Notes under the pieces: model-generated
The model's database searches: none
The model's input: only the letters and a program-made list of their open reading frames with translations
Told to the model about the DNA's origin: nothing
Part shown: positions 17,207-22,080 of the stretch, piece after piece
How the letters are laid out: every line of letters starts with the position of its first letter
Numbering within the stretch: position 1 is the stretch's first letter
Assembly (NCBI GenBank): GCA_015064425.1
Contig: SVSF01000018.1
Coordinates: 1 to 22,080, forward strand
Source: Oscillospiraceae bacterium
Lineage (GTDB): Bacteria; Bacillota_A; Clostridia; Oscillospirales; CAG-272
Length of the DNA: 22,080 nt
Reading direction: 5' to 3'
Made by a program: the position numbers and the translations under genes

Positions 17207-17474
17207 ATATTGAAAAAGGCATTGACGGAATCAAGCTTTTATCTGAGTTTCAGAGAGTCGGCGTTTGGTGCGAGCCGATACAGAGGGTAACAGCCGTCTC
17301 GTTCCCGAGCCTGCTTTGTGAAAGCCTTTTATGCGAGTAATGAAGCACGGGCAGTCCCGTTACAGACTGTGGACTTGTTAGAGTCCGAGAAAGTGATTAT
17401 CCCTTTTGGGTAATAATCAGGGTGGTACCGCGATACAATGTCGTCCCTGGAGCGTATGCTTCAGGGCTTTTTTC
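17207..17474 (+). promoter_or_regulatory. T-box riboswitch, leucine specifier CUC predicted
   Basis: The leader carries the T-box element AGGGTGGTACCGCG (17419-17432). Its distal stem I hairpin is a GTCGGC/GCCGAT stem around a GGTGCGA loop, preceded by AGAGA. A stem III-like hairpin (TGATTAT / ATAATCA) lies before the T-box. Aligning to the downstream CCGAGC (17305-17310) with the glyQS spacing places the specifier codon at 17298-17300, CTC for leucine, followed by the usual purine. The T-box variable base is U (TGGT), which pairs with discriminator A73, as in tRNA-Leu. Uncharged tRNA would favour antitermination of the downstream genes. The specifier position is an alignment inference from memory of known leaders. 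Confidence 0.9.
17445..17473 (+). terminator. T-box-controlled intrinsic terminator (leucine leader)
   Basis: CCCTGGAGC and GCTTCAGGG form a 9-bp stem with one G-U pair and a GTAT loop, followed by CTTTTTT. The 5' arm overlaps the CCCT that pairs with AGGG of the antiterminator, giving the expected mutually exclusive structures. Confidence 0.88.
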
Positions 17475-17504
17475 ATTCTATTTTCGTAAAGAGGAGCTAT
17501 ACAA

Positions 17505-18914
17505 ATGAAGAAAATTTTTATCAGTGACATGACTATAAGGCAGTCGTCTGCAGAAGAAGGAAACACTCTCAGCTTCCGTGAAAAGATCGAGCTTGCGGAA
17601 ATGCTCGACAAGCTTGGAGTATCCATTATCGAGCTTGGAACTGTGGGAAATAAAAAGACTGACAGTCTTCTTATAAAGTCTATAGCTTCATCAGTCAAGC
17701 ACAGTACCGTAGCAGTCAGCGTAACGAACCCCGAAAATACTGAATTTGTATGGTCTGCGCTCAGATCCGCCGTATCTCCCAGATTGCAGGTAGAAGCGCC
17801 GGTAAGCTCTGTGGGAATGGAATATTCCGCAAAGAAGAAACCTGCCGCACTCATTGAATATATTAAGGAAAACGTATCCGTATGCAAATCTCTCTGCTCC
17901 GACGTTGAATTTATAGCCAAGGATGCCACCAGAGCTGAAACGGAATTTCTCAAAGCGGCAATATCTGCCGCAGTTTCGGCAGGAGCAACAACGGTGACTC
18001 TTTGCGATACGGCAGGTGCCATGCTTCCCGAGGAATTTTCCGAATTTATCACCGACATAACAAACGCCACTCCCGAGCTTTCCGAGGTAAGACTCGGCGT
18101 TGACTGTTCAAACGCAATGTACACGGCCGATGCCTGTGCTGTCTCCTCCGTAAGACACGGAGTAGGCGAGATAAAAGCTTACGTATGCGGAGGAAACGGC
18201 GTATCACTCAAAAATATTGCCCGCATCATAAACAGCAAGGGCTGCGAGCTGGACGCATCCTGCGACATAAGACATACAAGCGCAGATACTCTCATTTCTC
18301 ATGCAGAACGCCTCTGCGCTCACGAAAGTGCAAAAAGATCTGTTTTCGGTGCCGCCAAGGAGCAGACCGACGACGGAATAAGGCTTACGGAAAACGACAG
18401 TATATCCGATATTGCAAAAGCGGCTCAGGAGCTTGGATACGAGCTTTCCGAAGAGGATAAAATAAAGGTACACGAAGAATTCATCAAGGTAGTCTCCAAG
18501 AAAAAGAGCGTAAGTTCCAAGGAGCTTGACGCCATCGTTGCCGCACATGCCATGCAGGTCCCCCCCACCTACAAGCTTGAAAGCTACATCATAAACGCAG
18601 GAAATATCATATCGGCTACCGCACATATAAAAATGACGAAGAACGGCAGTGCTTTGGAAGGTATATCCGCAGGTGACGGTCCTATTGACGCTGCTTTCCG
18701 CGCGCTTGAACAGATAACGGGACATCACTACGAACTTGACGACTTCCAGATACAGTCCATTACGGAAGGCCGTGAAGCTCTCGGTCAGACGGTAGTAAAG
18801 CTTCGTTCGGGAGGAAAGGTATACTCGGGAAGAGGAACCTCCACCGATATTATCGGAGCAAGTATAAGTGCATACGTAAATGCGCTGAACAAGATAGTTT
18901 TTGAGGAGGTATAA
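17505..18914 (+). CDS. 2-isopropylmalate synthase-like protein with leucine-regulatory domain, altered active site
   Basis: A 469-residue protein with an HMGL-like TIM barrel (about 1-245), a helical linker and a LeuA allosteric domain (about 350-465, with LEGISAGDGPIDAAFRALEQ and SGRGTSTDIIGASISAY). Barrel landmarks are present: DMTIRQ at 8-13 (usually DTTLRDGEQ), VEFIAKDATRAE near 134, and CDTAGAMLPEEF near 167. The metal-binding HxHND becomes DCSNA at 200-204 and the GxGERxGN segment is altered to CGGNG. True synthases condense acetyl-CoA with 2-oxoisovalerate, so classical activity is doubtful; a changed reaction or a leucine-sensing role is possible. The start at 17505 has GAGGAG 8 nt upstream. 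It is controlled by a leucine T-box and coupled to the ligase fusion downstream. It might be annotated leuA by similarity, but I withhold the symbol. Confidence 0.85.
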   Translation: MKKIFISDMTIRQSSAEEGNTLSFREKIELAEMLDKLGVSIIELGTVGNKKTDSLLIKSIASSVKHSTVAVSVTNPENTEFVWSALRSAVSPRLQVEAPVSSVGMEYSAKKKPAALIEYIKENVSVCKSLCSDVEFIAKDATRAETEFLKAAISAAVSAGATTVTLCDTAGAMLPEEFSEFITDITNATPELSEVRLGVDCSNAMYTADACAVSSVRHGVGEIKAYVCGGNGVSLKNIARIINSKGCELDASCDIRHTSADTLISHAERLCAHESAKRSVFGAAKEQTDDGIRLTENDSISDIAKAAQELGYELSEEDKIKVHEEFIKVVSKKKSVSSKELDAIVAAHAMQVPPTYKLESYIINAGNIISATAHIKMTKNGSALEGISAGDGPIDAAFRALEQITGHHYELDDFQIQSITEGREALGQTVVKLRSGGKVYSGRGTSTDIIGASISAYVNALNKIVFEEV

Positions 18915-18916
18915 AT

Positions 18917-21397
18917 ATGAAGCTCTCATTTTCAACAAGAGGCTGGGGTCATCTCGGTTTCGACCGTTTCTGCGAAGAAGCGCTGAATTGCCGTTTCTCA
19001 GGCATAGAGCTTCACGACGTTCATAAATATCCCGAGCTGTTTGAAAGCGAAGCTCCTCTCAACAAATACAGTCTCTCATCTACCTTAAGATATCTCAAAG
19101 GCGAAAATATTTCTCTTCCCTGTCTTGATACTTCATTTGACATATCCTCAGAAACAGACAATGAGATAATATTCTCCAATATGCAGCTTGCAAAAGACAT
19201 GCAGATATATTACGTCAGCGTCTGCGCCGGTAAGGATGACCCCGAAGCTATCGAAAAAGAACTTAAAATACTTACCGAAAAAGCAGAAGAGCTGGGTTTA
19301 TGTATACTTGTGAAGACCACAGGAGTTTTTGGGGATACATCCCGTCTCCGTACTGTCCTTGACAGTTTCGCAAGCGATGAACTTGCGGCACTTTGGGATA
19401 TGCACCACACCTACAGAAACAACGGCGAATCTGCAGATACTACCATAAAGAATCTCGGTGCATACGTAAGACACGTGCATTTAAGAGACTCCGACGAAAG
19501 CGGTAACTATGAATTAGTAGGAGAAGGCAGCCTTCCCATAAGCGATATGATGGGCGCTCTCTATTCGATCAATTACGACGGCTTCATTTCACTTGAGTGG
19601 AGACCCGAATGGATGAGTGAACTCGATGACTGCGAGATCATATTCCCTCATTTCGTCAACTATATGAAGAAGTTCGACAATCCCAGAGGAAAGAAGAAAG
19701 AACTGTACTTCAATCACGACCACAGCGGTCAGTACGTATGGAAAAAGGATGAAATAATCGAATATACCTTCTCTCAGGTCCTCGACAGAATGGTTGAGGA
19801 ATTTCCGGACCAATACGCCTTCAAATATACCACTCTCGACTACACGAGAACGTATTCCGAATTCCGCGATGACGTGGACAATTTTGCAAGAGCTCTGGTA
19901 TCTATGGGCGTCAAGCCCGGTACAAAGGTAGCCGTATGGGCAACAAACGTTCCCGCGTGGTACATATCATTTTGGGCAACCACCAAGATAGGTGCCGTAC
20001 TCGTAACGGTAAACACGGCATACAAGATACATGAGCTTGAATATCTGCTCAGACAGTCGGATTCTCATACACTCGTAATGATAGAATCAGCTCTCGACAG
20101 TAACTATGCAAAGATAATAAACGAGCTTTGTCCCGAAATAGCCTCTTCCGTACCCGGCAAACCTCTTCATTGCAAACGCCTGCCCGTATTGCGCAACGTA
20201 ATAAGCGTAGGCTTCAAGCAGCCGGGATGTCTTACCTTCGATGAAACGATGAAGCGTGCTTCTCTCGTTCCGAAGGAAGAAATATACCGTATGGCGGCAG
20301 CAGTACGTCCCGACGACGTATGTAATATGCAGTACACCTCAGGTACTACAGGCTTCCCCAAAGGCGTAATGCTGACACATTACAACGTAGTCAACAACGG
20401 TAAATGTATCGGCGACAGAATGGGACTTTCCACAGCAGACAGAATGATGATACAGGTACCTATGTTCCACTGCTTCGGAATGGTACTGGCTATGACTGCT
20501 TCCATGACACACGGAGCCACCCTCTGTCCTCTGCCCTATTTTTCGGCAAAGTCATCCCTTGCCTGCATAAACCAGGAGCATATCACCTGCTTCCACGGAG
20601 TTCCAACAATGTTTATAGCAATGTTTAACCACGAGGATTATGCAAAAACAGACTTTTCATATATGCGCACGGGAATAATGGCAGGAGCAGGCTGTCCTCC
20701 CGAGCTTATGAGAAAGGTAGCAAGTCCCGAAGGAATGAATATGAGAGGAATTGTAAGCGTATACGGACAGACAGAATCCTCTCCCGGAAGTACGATGAGT
20801 TCCTGGGAGGATCCGCTGGATCTGCGTTGCGATACTGTGGGATATGCTTTCCCGCACGTTGAATGTAAGGTAATAGATCCCGAAACAGGTGAAGAAGTAC
20901 CTGACGGAGTAAATGGAGAATTCTGCTCAAGAGGCTACAACCTTATGAAGGGATACTACAAGATGCCCGAAGCCACTAAGGCAACCATCGACAGCGAAGG
21001 CTGGCTCCATTCGGGAGATCTTGCCTGCAAAAGAGCTGACGGCTGCTATCTTATTACGGGCAGACTTAAAGATATGATCATCAGAGGCGGAGAGAATATC
21101 TATCCCAAAGAAATAGAAGAGTTTCTCTACACCAATGACAAGATCAAAGACGTGCAGGTCATCGGTGTTCCCGATGAGAAATACGGTGAAGAGATAATGG
21201 CCTGCATAGTGCTCAAGGAACCCGGAAGCATGACCGAAGAAGAAGTAAAGAGCTATGTAAGAGGACATATGGCAAGGCACAAGATACCGAGATACGTAGA
21301 CTTTGTGGACAGTTTCCCCATGAACGCCGCAGGAAAAATACTCAAGTATAAAATGAGAGAAGCTGCAGCTGAAAAGCTCGGTCTTAAAAAATCATAA
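18917..21397 (+). CDS. Fusion of sugar-isomerase-like TIM barrel and AMP-binding acyl-CoA ligase
   Basis: An 826-residue two-domain protein. Residues 1 to about 255 resemble sugar phosphate isomerase/epimerases (AP endonuclease 2 TIM barrel), with GIELHD near 29, LWDMHH (159-163), HVHLRD (186-191) and SLEWRP (225-230). Three usual metal ligands are present as D161, H188 and E227, but the first, a Glu, appears to be K133. Residues from about 280 form a complete adenylate-forming enzyme: YTSGTTGFPKG (473-483), YGQTE (616-620), HSGD (698-701), GRLKDMIIRGGENIYP (715-730) and the catalytic K807 in NAAGKILK. It would activate a carboxylic acid, probably to an acyl-CoA. GAGGAGG at 18903-18909, inside the previous gene, is 7 nt from the ATG, which lies 2 nt after that gene's stop. 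No internal stop or split is present. The substrate is unknown; a branched-chain or hydroxy acid is inference from context. Confidence 0.92.
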   Translation: MKLSFSTRGWGHLGFDRFCEEALNCRFSGIELHDVHKYPELFESEAPLNKYSLSSTLRYLKGENISLPCLDTSFDISSETDNEIIFSNMQLAKDMQIYYVSVCAGKDDPEAIEKELKILTEKAEELGLCILVKTTGVFGDTSRLRTVLDSFASDELAALWDMHHTYRNNGESADTTIKNLGAYVRHVHLRDSDESGNYELVGEGSLPISDMMGALYSINYDGFISLEWRPEWMSELDDCEIIFPHFVNYMKKFDNPRGKKKELYFNHDHSGQYVWKKDEIIEYTFSQVLDRMVEEFPDQYAFKYTTLDYTRTYSEFRDDVDNFARALVSMGVKPGTKVAVWATNVPAWYISFWATTKIGAVLVTVNTAYKIHELEYLLRQSDSHTLVMIESALDSNYAKIINELCPEIASSVPGKPLHCKRLPVLRNVISVGFKQPGCLTFDETMKRASLVPKEEIYRMAAAVRPDDVCNMQYTSGTTGFPKGVMLTHYNVVNNGKCIGDRMGLSTADRMMIQVPMFHCFGMVLAMTASMTHGATLCPLPYFSAKSSLACINQEHITCFHGVPTMFIAMFNHEDYAKTDFSYMRTGIMAGAGCPPELMRKVASPEGMNMRGIVSVYGQTESSPGSTMSSWEDPLDLRCDTVGYAFPHVECKVIDPETGEEVPDGVNGEFCSRGYNLMKGYYKMPEATKATIDSEGWLHSGDLACKRADGCYLITGRLKDMIIRGGENIYPKEIEEFLYTNDKIKDVQVIGVPDEKYGEEIMACIVLKEPGSMTEEEVKSYVRGHMARHKIPRYVDFVDSFPMNAAGKILKYKMREAAAEKLGLKKS

Positions 21398-21414
21398 TTT
21401 TTTAAAAAACTCTA

Positions 21415-21443
21415 TTGACAAAGCAAAACAACGGTGATATAAT
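21415..21443 (+). promoter_or_regulatory. Perfect extended -10 promoter of the isoleucine T-box unit
   Basis: TTGACA (21415-21420) and TATAAT (21438-21443) are exactly 17 bp apart, with TGA before the -10 box. It starts 18 nt after the stop of the ligase fusion. The new promoter makes the second T-box unit independent, although read-through from the first is possible because only a weak AT-only hairpin separates them. Confidence 0.88.
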
Positions 21444-21449
21444 CTTTCC

Positions 21450-21715
21450 ATACTTTTTAAAAGGCATTGACGGAGACGATCGGATTCCGAGACTTTCAGA
21501 GAGTCGGTGTATGGTGCGAACCGACAGTTAACGATCCAAGTATCTATCACTCCCGAGCCGAAAGCCCCAAAGCATTTGCCGGTAGGCGCTTTCCGTAATC
21601 CTGCGTTAAAGGATAGGATCTGTTGGGATCTGAAGAGGCGATCATAGATCGCAAATTGAGTGGTACCGCGAGCTTTTTACAGCCCGTCTCAAAGTTATTT
21701 GAGGCGGGCTTTTTC
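21450..21715 (+). promoter_or_regulatory. T-box riboswitch, isoleucine specifier AUC predicted
   Basis: The leader repeats the plan of the first one: AAAGGCATTGACGGA near the 5' end, the AGAGA motif, a distal hairpin GTCGGT/ACCGAC around GGTGCGA, and the T-box TGAGTGGTACCGCG (21657-21670). Stem III is GCGATC-ATA-GATCGC. With the same alignment to CCGAGC (21553-21558), the specifier is ATC at 21546-21548 (isoleucine), followed by A. The variable T-box base is U, matching A73 of tRNA-Ile. Reading the overlapping CAC as histidine would need pairing with C73 and a following purine, neither of which fits. Confidence 0.9.
21681..21714 (+). terminator. T-box-controlled intrinsic terminator (isoleucine leader)
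   Basis: AGCCCGTCTCAAA and TTTGAGGCGGGCT form a 13-bp stem with one G-U pair and a GTTA loop, ending in TTTT. It is 67 nt upstream of the next start codon and is the expected off-state structure of the leader. Confidence 0.92.
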
Positions 21716-21780
21716 GTTATCCACCATGCTTCACTCCCTTCTTAATTTTCAAAGACCGCACAGGCGGCAGGAGGAACATT

Positions 21781-22080
21781 ATGGCAAACACAAACACAAC
21801 TACCAACACTCAGCTTCTTGAGATTGCGCTCCGTATAAAGGAAATGCGCGAAATAGAGGGGTACAGCGTTGAAGAAATGGCAGAAAAAGTGTCCGTAAGC
21901 CCCGAGCTTTACAGACAGTACGAAAGCGCTTCCGCAGACCTTCCCTTTACCTTCATACACAAGTGTGCCCTTACATTCGGTATTGAGATCACGGATCTTC
22001 TCGAAGGACAAAGCGCTCACCTTTCTTCGTATACAGTTACAAGAAAGGGACAGGGTAAGCAAACGGCGAAGGAAGACGGC
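21781..22080 (+). CDS. XRE-type helix-turn-helix regulator, 3' truncated by window edge
   Basis: The ATG at 21781 is preceded by a perfect AGGAGG (21769-21774) 6 nt upstream and stays open for 100 codons to the edge. Residues ~12-70 form an XRE/Cro-type helix-turn-helix: LLEIALRIKEMREIEGYSVEEMAEKVSV, then SPELYRQYESASADLPFTFIHKCALTFG and ITDLLEG. The next part (SSYTVTRKGQG) resembles the linker into a C-terminal cupin domain, common in this regulator type, but that domain lies outside the window. Such XRE-cupin genes often accompany AMP-binding ligases in gut Clostridia; that is recall, not shown here. Expression is governed by the isoleucine T-box, so it should be made when charged tRNA-Ile is scarce. 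Confidence 0.88.
   Translation, partial: MANTNTTTNTQLLEIALRIKEMREIEGYSVEEMAEKVSVSPELYRQYESASADLPFTFIHKCALTFGIEITDLLEGQSAHLSSYTVTRKGQGKQTAKEDG

Noticed and set aside
18204..18938. Minus-strand open frame of 244 codons, and a similar one at 17417-18124
   Set aside because: Both lie antisense to the LeuA-like gene, and the second also crosses the T-box leader. Neither has a recognisable domain.
21384..21405. AT-only inverted repeat TTAAAAAAT-CATA-ATTTTTTAA around the ligase stop codon
   Set aside because: A stem made only of A-T pairs is too weak to be a credible terminator; it is likely chance in an AT-rich gap.
21548..21550. Histidine codon CAC as the specifier of the second T-box
   Set aside because: The spacing to CCGAGC is two bases off, the following base is not a purine, and the T-box variable base U does not pair with the C73 of tRNA-His.
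1..22080. CRISPR arrays, tRNA or rRNA genes, intact insertion sequences
   Set aside because: I saw no regularly spaced repeats, no tRNA-like cloverleaf with CCA end, no rRNA sequence, and no intact transposase.

Overview
The window looks like chromosomal DNA of an anaerobic Clostridia-class Firmicute, most like the gut or rumen Oscillospirales/Ruminococcaceae. Reasons: the conserved block yicC-remA-gmk-rpoZ-priA-def-fmt-rsmB, two T-box leaders, strong AGGAGG-type ribosome binding sites, and consensus sigma-A promoters (TTGACA, 17 bp, TATAAT). The family assignment is inference; no rRNA or other decisive marker is present.

Layout. (1) 1-526: left edge with the start of an unidentified minus-strand gene, a decayed RAYT (Y1-type) transposase remnant, and a perfect hairpin. 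(2) 527-8717, minus strand: rsmB, ABC exporter, DUF1015 protein, MATE exporter, zinc-ribbon protein and sialate O-acetylesterase, with gaps of about 1-22 nt. They are read from a consensus promoter at 8778-8806 that overlaps a tandem palindromic operator-like element. (3) 8842-14931, minus strand: the housekeeping block yicC, remA, gmk, rpoZ, priA, def, fmt with its own promoter at 14977-15005. (4) 15027-17045, minus strand: a three-gene translationally coupled operon of a DUF5685 protein, a cysteine-tailed J-domain protein and a small membrane protein. (5) 17172-22080, plus strand: two consecutive T-box-controlled units.

The plus-strand region is the most unusual part. The first leader reads as a leucine (CUC) T-box. 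It controls a 2-isopropylmalate-synthase-like protein that keeps the C-terminal leucine-binding domain but has lost the catalytic HxH metal ligands. This is followed, with coupled translation signals, by an 826-residue fusion of a sugar-isomerase-type TIM barrel and a complete acyl-CoA-ligase-type AMP-binding enzyme. The second leader is a clear paralogue of the first, reads as an isoleucine (AUC) T-box, and controls an XRE-type helix-turn-helix protein that runs off the right edge. Together they suggest a branched-chain-amino-acid starvation-responsive acyl-activation pathway that I cannot match to a characterised system.

In the housekeeping block the genes serve translation and nucleotide metabolism: formylation and deformylation of initiator Met, 16S rRNA methylation, GMP phosphorylation, RNA polymerase omega, replication restart, and RNA processing. 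The coaBC gene often found between rpoZ and priA is absent here.
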